A DNA stretch of 64,000 nt from Leucobacter sp. L43 (GTDB lineage Bacteria > Actinomycetota > Actinomycetes > Actinomycetales > Microbacteriaceae), in assembly GCF_016597785.1 (NCBI RefSeq), contig NZ_JAENJG010000001.1:930001-994000 (forward strand), in the 5' to 3' direction. Below are positions 51,095 through 59,202 of the stretch, one piece after another; positions within the stretch are counted from its first letter, which is position 1, and each line of letters begins with the position of its first letter. Both the position numbers and the translations under genes were made by a program. The notes beneath the pieces are model-generated. The model ran no database searches, was not told the DNA's origin, and saw only the letters and a list, made by a program, of their open reading frames with translations.

Positions 51095-52046
51095 GCGGCA
51101 CCTGCCGCTTCAGCCGCTTCTGCGCGTACAGCGCCGCGTCGGCGCGCTGCAGGAGTGCGGCGAGGTCGTCGCCGGCGGCGTACTCGCTCGCACCCCACGA
51201 CCACGGGTGCGTGGACGCGGCCTGCAAACGCTCGACGATGGCACTCGTTTCCGCGCGATCCGTATCGGGGAGGAGGATCGCGAACTCGTCGCCGCCGAGC
51301 CGACCGATGACGTCGCTGCTGCGCAGTTCGCTTCTCCATGCGCTCACGGTCGTTTCGAGGGCCCGGTCGCCGGCGGCGTGACCGTGCGCGTCGTTGACCT
51401 GCTTGAAGCCGTCGAAGTCGATGGCCAGCAGCGACATCGGAGTGGTGCGGCGTCGCAGCCTGACCGCTGCCCGCTCGAAGAACGGGGCCCGGTGGAGAGC
51501 TCCGGTGAGCGCATCGGTGGCGTCGACGCGTTTCGCTCGACGCCAGAGATAGTTGCCTGCGATGTAGCAGAAGAGCAGACTCAGCAGGCCGTGCACCGCC
51601 ACGGGGGCGCCGATGCGTCCCTCGGGGTTGAAGAGCGGGTTGGAGACCATGACGATCCCGAACACCGCCATGCACAGCGCGATCAGCGGCAGGGCGAGAC
51701 GCGGCCGCACGAACCAGCCGAGGTAGAAGGCGACGATGGGCAGCTGCTGCAGCGCGGAGATCACCGATTGCGGGTCGTCGGCGAGGCTCAGGAAGTAGGC
51801 CTGGGCCACCAGGAAGATGAAGACGGCGACGATGCCCACCCACCGCGGGAGGCGCCGTCCCAGGAAGAGCGCCGTCACGGCACTGGTCAGGGTGATGACG
51901 AGCAGCGCCCAGTTCAGCGCGCGATGCTCGATGTAGTCGGGGAAGAGCAGGTCGACCGCGAGCGTGAGCGACATGAGCACGGCGGCGAAGGTGATGTACC
52001 ACGAATGCGCGTCGTGTCTGCGGAGGAATGCCGTCGCCGAGGGCAT
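51087..52046 (-). CDS. membrane GGDEF protein, probable diguanylate cyclase with I-site
   Basis: A 319-residue protein. Six hydrophobic segments (about 15-165), then AIDFDGFKQVNDAHGHAAGD and RLGGDEFAILL. An I-site is present: RSSD, five residues, GGDEF, so product inhibition is likely. It shares 8 bp with the following paralogue. The start at 52046 follows GGAGGGCGG; upstream ATG codons lack such a site. Similar order of segments and length suggest tandem duplication of the pair. Confidence 0.88.
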   Translation of the reverse strand: MPSATAFLRRHDAHSWYITFAAVLMSLTLAVDLLFPDYIEHRALNWALLVITLTSAVTALFLGRRLPRWVGIVAVFIFLVAQAYFLSLADDPQSVISALQQLPIVAFYLGWFVRPRLALPLIALCMAVFGIVMVSNPLFNPEGRIGAPVAVHGLLSLLFCYIAGNYLWRRAKRVDATDALTGALHRAPFFERAAVRLRRRTTPMSLLAIDFDGFKQVNDAHGHAAGDRALETTVSAWRSELRSSDVIGRLGGDEFAILLPDTDRAETSAIVERLQAASTHPWSWGASEYAAGDDLAALLQRADAALYAQKRLKRQVPHG

Positions 52047-52276
52047 ACTCCGCCCTCCCTTCGATGCCGTGCGCATCCCCCGTCTTCCCCAGCCGTCCGG
52101 GTATAGGGTACACACTTCCGCGATCGGGGCATATGGCGAGATTCTCGGTTCGATGCAACATTCGCCGTACATCTTCCGTTCTCTCAGCGATGAAGAATAC
52201 ACTCGATCGCGCTGCGGCCGCCGGCCTCCCCGCTCCGGGGCGGGTATTCGAGTCGGCGCGGCAGGAGAGAAGTCAC

Positions 52277-52918
52277 GTGAGCACTACGGAGGAGGCCCGC
52301 CCCGAGGGCCTGCGAGCACGCAAGCGCCGGCGCACCGAGAACGCCATCGAGTCATCGGCGGTGCAGCTCGCCCTAGAGCTCGGCGTCGAGCACGTCACGG
52401 TCGATGCCATTTGCGAACGCGCCGATATCTCTCGGAGCACCTTCTTCAACTACTTCCCGTCCCGAGACGATGCGATCGTCGGGCGAGCGATCGACATCCC
52501 GGACGGCGAAGCCGCGTTCGCCGTGCTCGACAGCACGCCAGACGATCTTCCGCTGGGTCTCTTCCGTCTGCTCTTCGCGGCCATCGGCCACCGCAGCGTC
52601 AATGCCGACATTGCGCGGGATCGAGGCCGTCTCGTCGCCGAGCAGTACGAGGCCGGGCGTTTGATGATGATCTCGATTCTGGAATCGGGCTACCAGCTCG
52701 ACGCGGTCGCGGTGGCGTGGCTTCGGGCGCACCCGGAGCACGCGAAGCTGGACTCGCCGCAGCGGGAGTCGGCGCTGGCCCTCGCGCTCGTGCATGGCGC
52801 GATGACGGCGCAGATGGCCGAGTGGACGGCGGGGAGCGGCGACGTGAGCGCCGACGAGTCGGACTTCTTGCGCATCGCGGCCGACTTCCGCCGACTGCTC
52901 GGCGCGAACGCGGCGTAG
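52277..52918 (+). CDS. TetR-family transcriptional regulator
   Basis: A 213-residue TetR-type protein. The helix-turn-helix is VDAICERADISRSTFFNYFPSRDD (about 38-60; key RSTFFNYF). GTG at 52277 is taken as start because GGAGAG precedes it and the HTH is then at the usual distance; an ATG at 52190 would add 29 residues. It is divergent from the GGDEF pair (230-bp gap), so it may control those genes, but no clear dyad was identified in the gap. Confidence 0.85.
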   Translation: MSTTEEARPEGLRARKRRRTENAIESSAVQLALELGVEHVTVDAICERADISRSTFFNYFPSRDDAIVGRAIDIPDGEAAFAVLDSTPDDLPLGLFRLLFAAIGHRSVNADIARDRGRLVAEQYEAGRLMMISILESGYQLDAVAVAWLRAHPEHAKLDSPQRESALALALVHGAMTAQMAEWTAGSGDVSADESDFLRIAADFRRLLGANAA

Positions 52919-52920
52919 GC

Positions 52921-52992
52921 GTAGGCGCCGCGTTCCCTCGCGCCGCAGCGTTCTAACCTGCGTCGCCCAGGTATTCAACGAGCGGCGCCTAC
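52921..52992. terminator. long-loop inverted repeat between TetR gene and pcrA
   Basis: GTAGGCGCCGC (52921-52931) pairs perfectly with GCGGCGCCTAC (52982-52992) across 50 nt. It fills the gap between the convergent genes, ending at the pcrA stop codon. A bidirectional terminator is likely. Confidence 0.5.
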
Positions 52993-55563
52993 TTATTCGA
53001 CGACCTTCTCGATCGGTGCGAGCTTCACGAGCAGCTTGCGCTCTCCGACGGTGTCGAATACCACGTGGGCGATGCGCTTCGTTCCGGAGCCCGAGATTCC
53101 CGTGACCCTGCCGTCGCCGTACTCGTCGTGCCGAATGCGGTCTCCTGTTGCGAGCTCGAGGTCGCCGTTGTCTCTCACCGAACCGTCGACGAGGTTCGGG
53201 AAGCCACCCCCGCTCGCTTGAGCCTCCTTCGCAAGTCGCTTCCGTTCGCGCCACTTGTCGAGCGCGGATTGCATGTTCCCGCTCGCGGGCTCGCTGACTG
53301 CGGCCGATCCAGACCCTCCTCCGCCTCCGGAGAACGACACTGCGGAGTCCGTACGGGTGCGCGACCAGGATCCGTTCGATCCCGGTGAGCGGGGTGCGTT
53401 CAGCGCGCGCGAAGCGGTCCCGCCCCGTCCGGTCACCTCGCCCGGCGACTGCCGCCAGTCGATGAGCCCTTCGGGGATCTCCTGCAGGAACCGCGACGGC
53501 ATTGCGACGGAGACGTCGCCGAACGTCGCACGGGTCGAGGCGAGTGTGAGGTACAGACGCTCGCGCGCTCGCGTGATGCCGACGTACATCAACCGGCGTT
53601 CCTCGTTGATGCCGCCGATCTCATCGACAGACATCTGGTGCGGGAGGAGTCCTTCTTCGACTCCCGTGATGAAGACGGCTGCGAACTCGAGGCCCTTTGC
53701 CGTGTGCATCGTCATCAGCGACACGGTGCCGCTCGAGTCGTCGAGGTCGTCGGCGGCGGCGACGAGACTCACCTCGGTCAGGAATGCGAGCAGACCCGCG
53801 CCGGGCTGCTTCACGTCGAACTCGCGCGCCACGGCGAGGAGTTCCTCGAGGTTCTCAGCGCGGGCATCGTCTTGCGGGTCGCGCTTCGCCCGCAGCTTCT
53901 CGATCATGTCGGTCTCGTCGAGCACCAGCTTCATCACGTCGCCGACGGGGGCTGGGACGGCGTCTTCACCCGCGACGTCGGTCGCACCGCCACCGGCGGC
54001 CATCCGTGATGCCCGCACGAGCATCTCGCCCAATCCGCGGACGGTCGCGCGGATCTTCGGGCCGATCGCCGTGACCTCCTCCGCGCGCAGCATTGCTTCG
54101 TGGAACGACAGGCCGTTGGCTTCCTGGAAGTTCGCGAGATGGGCCTCCGCCATCGCGCCGACCCCGCGCTTCGGAGCGCCGAGGAGGCGCGACCACGCGA
54201 TGGGGTCGTACGGGTTCGCAATGCTCGTGAGGTACGCCATCGCGTCTTTCACCTCGGCGCGCTCGTAGAACTTCGTGCCGCCGAGCACGCGGTAGGGAAT
54301 GGCGGACCGGATCAGCAGCTCTTCGAGGGCGCGCGTCTGGGAGTTCGTGCGGTAGAAGACGGCGATGTCGCTGTAGGCGACGCCCGCGCGGTGCAGGTCC
54401 TCGATCTCCTCCGCGACGAAGCGTGCTTCATCGTGCTGCGAGTACCCGGTGAAGCCGACGATGCGCTCGCCGTCGCCCTCCGACGTCCACAACCGCTTCT
54501 CCTGGCGGTCGAAGTTGTTGCCGATCACGGCATTCGCCGCTGACAGGATGTTCTGCGTCGAGCGGTAGTTCTGCTCGAGTTTCACGACCTCGGCGCCGGA
54601 GAAATCGCGCTCGAACTCGACGATGTTGCGAATGTCGGCGCCGCGGAACGCGTAGATCGACTGATCGGAGTCGCCGACGACCGTCAGGCTCGCGGCGGGG
54701 ATGCGGCCGGAGGCGTCGAGCTCGCGCTCGCGCGCCGGCGGCACGAGGCGCTCGACCTCTTCCGGTTCGATGGGCCGTGTGAGCTCGCGGATCAGCGAAT
54801 ACTGCGCGTGATTCGTGTCCTGATACTCGTCGACGAGAATGTGACGGAAGCGGCGCTGATAGATCGCCGCGACATCGGGGTGCGAACGGAACAGGTGCAC
54901 GGTCTGCCCGATGAGGTCGTCGAAGTCGAACGCGTTCGCACGCTTCAGCTCCTGCTCGTACATTCTGAAGATCTCGACGAACAGCCGCTCACGAGGGTCG
55001 TTCTCGTTCATCGTCGCCGCGTGCGTCGCGGCGTCGACCAGCTCATTCTTGAGTTTCGAGATCTTCGAACCCGAGTTCGCCGGAGTGAAGCCGTACGTGT
55101 CGGCGTCGAGCTCCTTGATGATGCGCTTCAGCAGCGCACGGGAATCGGCGGAATCGTAGATCGTGAAGCCGGACACATAGCCGAAGCGCTCAGCCTCGCG
55201 ACGCAGGATGCGCACGCACGCCGAGTGGAAGGTCGAGACCCACATGCCCTGCGATGCGTCTCCGAGCAGCCCCTCGATGCGCTCCCGCATCTCGGCCGCG
55301 GCCTTGTTCGTGAACGTGATGGCGAGGATCTGGCTCGGCCATGCCTCGCGCTCGCGAATGAGATGCGCGATGCGATGCGTCAGCACCCGGGTCTTGCCCG
55401 AGCCTGCTCCCGCGACGATCAGCAACGCGGGTCCACGAGTCGTCACCGCTCGCGCCTGCGCGGGGTTGAGACCGTCGACCAGGGGGTCGTCGGCCGTGCC
55501 GTTCGCGCCGGTTCCGCCGCCGACCGGGAGACCTGAAGGGTCGAGAAGTTCGAAGTCGCTCAT
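52993..55563 (-). CDS. pcrA: ATP-dependent DNA helicase PcrA/UvrD
   Basis: An 856-residue superfamily 1A helicase. Motif I GAGSGKTRVLTHR (about 52-64), motif II VDEYQDTNHAQY, motif III GDSDQSIYAFRGAD, motif IV QNYRSTQNIL, motif V TMHTAKGLEF and motif VI YVGITRARERLYL. The C-terminal region has a Gly/Ser-rich linker followed by a Tudor-like domain (GDRIRHDEYGDGRVTGISG), the RNA-polymerase-binding end of PcrA. Acts in nucleotide excision repair, rolling-circle replication and removal of RecA. N-terminal 25 residues are an extra acidic tail. Confidence 0.96.
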   Translation of the reverse strand: MSDFELLDPSGLPVGGGTGANGTADDPLVDGLNPAQARAVTTRGPALLIVAGAGSGKTRVLTHRIAHLIREREAWPSQILAITFTNKAAAEMRERIEGLLGDASQGMWVSTFHSACVRILRREAERFGYVSGFTIYDSADSRALLKRIIKELDADTYGFTPANSGSKISKLKNELVDAATHAATMNENDPRERLFVEIFRMYEQELKRANAFDFDDLIGQTVHLFRSHPDVAAIYQRRFRHILVDEYQDTNHAQYSLIRELTRPIEPEEVERLVPPARERELDASGRIPAASLTVVGDSDQSIYAFRGADIRNIVEFERDFSGAEVVKLEQNYRSTQNILSAANAVIGNNFDRQEKRLWTSEGDGERIVGFTGYSQHDEARFVAEEIEDLHRAGVAYSDIAVFYRTNSQTRALEELLIRSAIPYRVLGGTKFYERAEVKDAMAYLTSIANPYDPIAWSRLLGAPKRGVGAMAEAHLANFQEANGLSFHEAMLRAEEVTAIGPKIRATVRGLGEMLVRASRMAAGGGATDVAGEDAVPAPVGDVMKLVLDETDMIEKLRAKRDPQDDARAENLEELLAVAREFDVKQPGAGLLAFLTEVSLVAAADDLDDSSGTVSLMTMHTAKGLEFAAVFITGVEEGLLPHQMSVDEIGGINEERRLMYVGITRARERLYLTLASTRATFGDVSVAMPSRFLQEIPEGLIDWRQSPGEVTGRGGTASRALNAPRSPGSNGSWSRTRTDSAVSFSGGGGGSGSAAVSEPASGNMQSALDKWRERKRLAKEAQASGGGFPNLVDGSVRDNGDLELATGDRIRHDEYGDGRVTGISGSGTKRIAHVVFDTVGERKLLVKLAPIEKVVE

Positions 55564-55652
55564 CGTGCCCCCAGTCTACGAGGCGCCTCCGACATTCGGC
55601 CTCGCTGGCCCGGCGCACGGCCAACGCCCTCCGATCCCGCAGAATAGGAGTT

Positions 55653-56672
55653 ATGTCATCCTCCGCCACTCGGCGCCCGTCCGTGCTCGTCTTCGCCACC
55701 GGTGGAACGATCGGCATGCGTCGCACCGACAGCGGCCTCGCGCCCGATCCCGAGTTCCCCGAGATCCTCGAAGACCTCGTCGCGCGCATCTGCCTCCCGC
55801 TCGGCGTCGAAGCCCGCGTCAACCATCTCTCACCCGCGATCGACAGCGCGAACGCCGACGCCGATACCGCTCCGAAGATTGCACGCGCGGTGCGCGCCCG
55901 CGTACGCACTCAGCGCCCCCGCGGCGTGGTCATCACCCACGGCACCGACACCCTCGCGTACACAGCGGCCCGGCTCGCGTTCGAGCTCGGCGATCTCGGC
56001 GTGCCGGTGGTCGTCACCGGCAGCCAGCTGGCCCACGGCGAGGAGGGCAGCGATGCGATCGGCAATCTCACGCTCGCCATCCGCGCTGCGGTGAAGGCCG
56101 CGCCCGGTTCACCGGCCGCGATTGCGTTCGGCGGCGACCTGCTCCCGGCTGTGCGGGCCACCAAGCACGACAGCGTCGCGCTCGCAGCGTTCCGCGCAGA
56201 GCTTCCCCTCGCCGCGGGCGCCGCCGGCGTGCCAGCGCCACCGCCCGTCGACGCCGGATCCGCAGTGCCGAGCGCGCCATCGCGCGTACTCGCGTTTCGA
56301 TTCGTTCCCGCCGTGACCTCCGATGATCTGCGCGCTTCGGTGGGCGGACGCCCGCAGGGCCTCGTGCTGGAGTGCTACGGCAGCGGCAACGGCCCGATGG
56401 CTCGCCCCGGCATGCTCGGCACCCTCCGAGAGCTCTGCGCCGCAATGCCCATCGTCGCGGTGACGCAGTGCACGACGGGCGGCGTCGACCTCAACCGCTA
56501 CGCCGTCGGCCGTGAACTCGCCGCGGCCGGCGTCATCGACGGCGGCGATATGACGCTCGAAGCGGCTGCGGGAAAGCTCGGCTTCCTCCTCGACCGCCGC
56601 CACAGCGATGCCGAGCTGCGCGCCCTCATGCTGCAGAATCTCGTGGGCGAGCGGACGAGCACGCCCGCCTGA
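55653..56672 (+). CDS. asparaginase family protein
   Basis: A 339-residue asparaginase. The two catalytic threonines are in ATGGTIGM (near 17-24) and ITHGTDTLAYTA (near 95-106). No signal peptide is present, so it resembles the cytoplasmic type I enzymes. It hydrolyses L-asparagine to aspartate and ammonia. Residues about 185-205 are an Ala/Pro-rich insertion. ATG follows TAGGAG; divergent from pcrA. Confidence 0.88.
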   Translation: MSSSATRRPSVLVFATGGTIGMRRTDSGLAPDPEFPEILEDLVARICLPLGVEARVNHLSPAIDSANADADTAPKIARAVRARVRTQRPRGVVITHGTDTLAYTAARLAFELGDLGVPVVVTGSQLAHGEEGSDAIGNLTLAIRAAVKAAPGSPAAIAFGGDLLPAVRATKHDSVALAAFRAELPLAAGAAGVPAPPPVDAGSAVPSAPSRVLAFRFVPAVTSDDLRASVGGRPQGLVLECYGSGNGPMARPGMLGTLRELCAAMPIVAVTQCTTGGVDLNRYAVGRELAAAGVIDGGDMTLEAAAGKLGFLLDRRHSDAELRALMLQNLVGERTSTPA

Positions 56673-56711
56673 ACCGCCACGCGCGGCTCAGGCCAGCACG
56701 CAGCGCACGTC

Positions 56712-57758
56712 TCAGGCCACCGCGCCGTCGCGCATGGCGACGCCCAGATCGGGGTGGTCGACGAACACGCCGTCGACGCCCGAGCTCGCAATCATCGAGA
56801 ACTCGGCGAGCCAGTCGCCCCACTGCGCCGTGGCCTCCGGTTCCTCCCCCGTGCGCTGAGCATGACTGCGGAAGGCCGGGTTCAAGAAGCGGTTCTCCGG
56901 ACGCAGCGTCCAGGTGAACACCCGGAGCCCCCTCGCGTGCGCTCGCTCGACCAGATTGGTCGGCCCGAGAGCCTGGCCGAGCACGCCGACGCGCAGCAGA
57001 TTCGCCTTCGCGACGCTGATGCCGTCGACCCGCCCCGCGAGGAGGTCGAGCCCCGCGTCGCTCCGATACCACGCATAACTGCGCGGCGGCGCCTCTCCGA
57101 CCGGTTCGTCGGCCGGAGACCCGAAACGCTCCGCGAGGAACACGAAGGCGGCCTGCACCTCCGCAGCGCGCAAACGGTCGAGCACGCCCAGTTCGAACGA
57201 CTCGATCACCAGCAAGTCTGCGCGATCCGCCCAGCCGCACGCAGCGAGCTCCGCGCACAGCATCTCTGCGAGATCGATCCCGCGATCCTCATAGAAGCGC
57301 GCGTGCTTCACCTCGACCACCACGCCGATGTCACGGCCGGACTCAGCACTGTGCGCATCGACGATCGCGAGCACGTCGCGCAGGCGCAGGATCCCCTCGG
57401 CGCCGTCGAACACCGTGTTGTCCGGGCGCACCTGCGGAAGGCGTTCGCGACTTCCGAGCACGGCGAGCTCGTCCCAGGTGAAGTCCTCGGTGAACCACCC
57501 GGTCAGCCGTTCACCGTCGACCGTCTTGGTCGTGCGGCGGTCGGCGAACTCGAGGCGATCAGCGACATCGGTGGTGCCAGAGATCTCGTTCTCGTGCCGC
57601 ACGACGAGCACGCCATCACGCGTCGCGACGATGTCGGGCTCCACGAGATCCGCACCCATCTCGCACGCGAGACGATAGGCCGACGCCGTGTGCTCGGGGC
57701 GGTACCCCGACGCTCCGCGATGGCCGATGATGAGCGGGCGGCGTTCCAGGCTGACCAT
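56712..57758 (-). CDS. glycerophosphodiester phosphodiesterase
   Basis: A 348-residue GDPD-family protein. Active-site motifs are IGHRGASGYRPEHTASAY (metal/acid-base His), GADLVEPDIVATRDGVLVVRHE and VVVEVKHARFYED. The C-terminal FTWTLRPENRFLN and GVDGVFVDHPDLG are typical of UgpQ/GlpQ types. No signal peptide, so it is probably cytosolic, releasing glycerol-3-phosphate from deacylated phospholipids. Converges on the asparaginase gene. Confidence 0.9.
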   Translation of the reverse strand: MVSLERRPLIIGHRGASGYRPEHTASAYRLACEMGADLVEPDIVATRDGVLVVRHENEISGTTDVADRLEFADRRTTKTVDGERLTGWFTEDFTWDELAVLGSRERLPQVRPDNTVFDGAEGILRLRDVLAIVDAHSAESGRDIGVVVEVKHARFYEDRGIDLAEMLCAELAACGWADRADLLVIESFELGVLDRLRAAEVQAAFVFLAERFGSPADEPVGEAPPRSYAWYRSDAGLDLLAGRVDGISVAKANLLRVGVLGQALGPTNLVERAHARGLRVFTWTLRPENRFLNPAFRSHAQRTGEEPEATAQWGDWLAEFSMIASSGVDGVFVDHPDLGVAMRDGAVA

Positions 57759-57882
57759 GGCTTCAGCCTAGGGCAGGCGACCGTTGCGCTCTCGGTGAAC
57801 GGCGTCCAAGAGTCACAGCCGATCCGAAGCGCCGACTCGATACACTGAAGCAGACCCATACGCCTGGAAAGGATCCTGACGC

Positions 57883-58707
57883 ATGAGCAACCCGGCTCTC
57901 AGCAACAACCCGGCACTCAACGGTAAGACACTTACCGCCGATGAGTTGCGCCGTATCTACGAACAGCCCGCTGCGCAGACCCAGCGTCCGGGTGTCGACA
58001 CTCCCGCGGCGGAGGCGTCGTACGGGGGCATCCAGCATCCCCCGGTCGCACCATCCGACAAGCCGATGACGTACGAGAACACGATCTCGAAGACCGTCAT
58101 GCTCTTCGTCATCGTGCTCGCCTTCGGTGCCGTCGGATGGTTCATGCCGGCTCTCGCACTCCCGGCCGCGATCATCGGCCTCGTTCTCGGTCTGGTGAAC
58201 TCGTTCAAGAAGCAGCCGAGCGTGCCGCTCATCGTCTTGTACGCGGTCTTCCAGGGCGTCTTCCTCGGGGGCATCTCGGGCATCTTCGAATCGCAGTGGT
58301 CGGGTATCGTCTCGCAGGCGATCATCGGCACTCTGGCCGTCTTCGCGACGGTCCTGATCCTGTTCCGCAACGGCAAGGTGCGCACCAGCCCGAAGATGAA
58401 CAAGATCTTCATGGTCGCGATCTTCGGGTACCTCGCGTTCTCCCTCGTCAACGTCGTGCTCATGCTCACCGGCGTGAATCAGGACCCCTGGGGCATGCGC
58501 AGCGGCCCGCTGGGCGTCGCGATCGGCGCGCTCGCCGTGCTGCTCGCCTCCTACTCGCTGGTCATGGACTTCGAGCTCATTCAGAACGGCGTCAAGAATC
58601 GCGTCCCCGAGAAGTGGGCATGGTCGGCCGCATTCGGTCTGATGGTCACGCTGATCTGGCTCTACGTGGAGATCCTGCGCATCCTCGCGATCCTGCGCGG
58701 CGACTGA
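57883..58707 (+). CDS. Bax inhibitor-1/YccA family membrane protein
   Basis: A 274-residue protein with a 65-residue Ala/Pro/Gln-rich cytosolic N-terminus and seven likely membrane segments. Motifs such as AVFQGVFLGGISGIFES and SLVMDFELIQNGVKNRVPEKWAW match the actinobacterial Bax1-I/YccA group. The two Asp residues of the pore-like sensor of BsYetJ type are not clearly placed. Role is likely in calcium or proton leak or membrane proteostasis; not established. Ends before a strong terminator. Confidence 0.88.
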   Translation: MSNPALSNNPALNGKTLTADELRRIYEQPAAQTQRPGVDTPAAEASYGGIQHPPVAPSDKPMTYENTISKTVMLFVIVLAFGAVGWFMPALALPAAIIGLVLGLVNSFKKQPSVPLIVLYAVFQGVFLGGISGIFESQWSGIVSQAIIGTLAVFATVLILFRNGKVRTSPKMNKIFMVAIFGYLAFSLVNVVLMLTGVNQDPWGMRSGPLGVAIGALAVLLASYSLVMDFELIQNGVKNRVPEKWAWSAAFGLMVTLIWLYVEILRILAILRGD

Positions 58708-58732
58708 CCAGGTTCTTCGATACGCACGTCAC

Positions 58733-58770
58733 ACGAACGGGCTCGGCGCTTCGGCGCCGGGCCCGTTCGT
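58733..58770 (+). terminator. terminator after the Bax1-I/YccA gene
   Basis: ACGAACGGGC and CGGCGC arms pair with GCGCCG and GCCCGTTCGT around a TTCG loop. A short CGTCGTTCTT follows. It is 25 bp past the stop codon. Confidence 0.75.
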
Positions 58771-59020
58771 CGTTCTTGGCCTTGGGGGCGCCGCAGCCGG
58801 GAGGGGCTGCGCTCGGCCTTTCGGGCCTCCGGCTTTCCCATCTTCGCGCCTCTCCGGCATTCGACCTTCAGCGCATGGGCCCTTCCGGCATTCCGGCCGT
58901 ACTCACTCGAGCGAGAGCGCAGTTCGTGCGCACGCCGGACAGAGCGCGGTGCCGAACTGCGCTTTCGCGACCCTGTCGCACCCCTGCTCACCCCACGCAG
59001 CCCCCGAGCATCGGTCGCCG
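58771..59020. other. intergenic region with inverted repeat, no gene seen
   Basis: The 495-bp gap between 58708 and 59202 has no credible coding frame. This part contains CCGGCATTC repeats near 58850 and 58890 and a perfect 11-bp inverted repeat AGCGCAGTTCG (58916-58926) / CGAACTGCGCT (58953-58963) with a 26-nt loop. It could fold as an RNA hairpin or be remnant DNA. No promoter was identified with confidence. Confidence 0.4.
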
Positions 59021-59082
59021 CCACTCGATCGCCGGCGATCGAGTGCAACCCTGCGCACTTCCACTCCCGCGAGCAACAGAAA

Positions 59083-59102
59083 AGCCCGGCCGAAGCCGGG
59101 CT
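59083..59102 (-). terminator. guaA terminator, distal copy
   Basis: On the minus strand AGCCCGGC-TTCG-GCCGGGCT followed by TTTTCTG, a textbook intrinsic terminator. It is the duplicate of the one at 59177-59196. Confidence 0.85.
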
Positions 59103-59176
59103 GTTCTGCTACTCCCACTCGATCGCCGGCGATCGAGTGCCACCCTGCGCACTTCCACTCGCGCGAGCAACAGAAA

Positions 59177-59196
59177 AGCCCGGCCGAAGCCGGGCT
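59177..59196 (-). terminator. guaA terminator, proximal copy
   Basis: The same 8-bp stem, TTCG loop and TTTT tract as at 59083-59102, 6 bp past the guaA stop on the minus strand. Confidence 0.88.
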
Positions 59197-59202
59197 GTTC
59201 TG

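Noticed and set aside
52047-52276. Operator for the TetR protein in the gap to the GGDEF genes
   Set aside because: No convincing long dyad was found by eye; the gap may only hold promoters.
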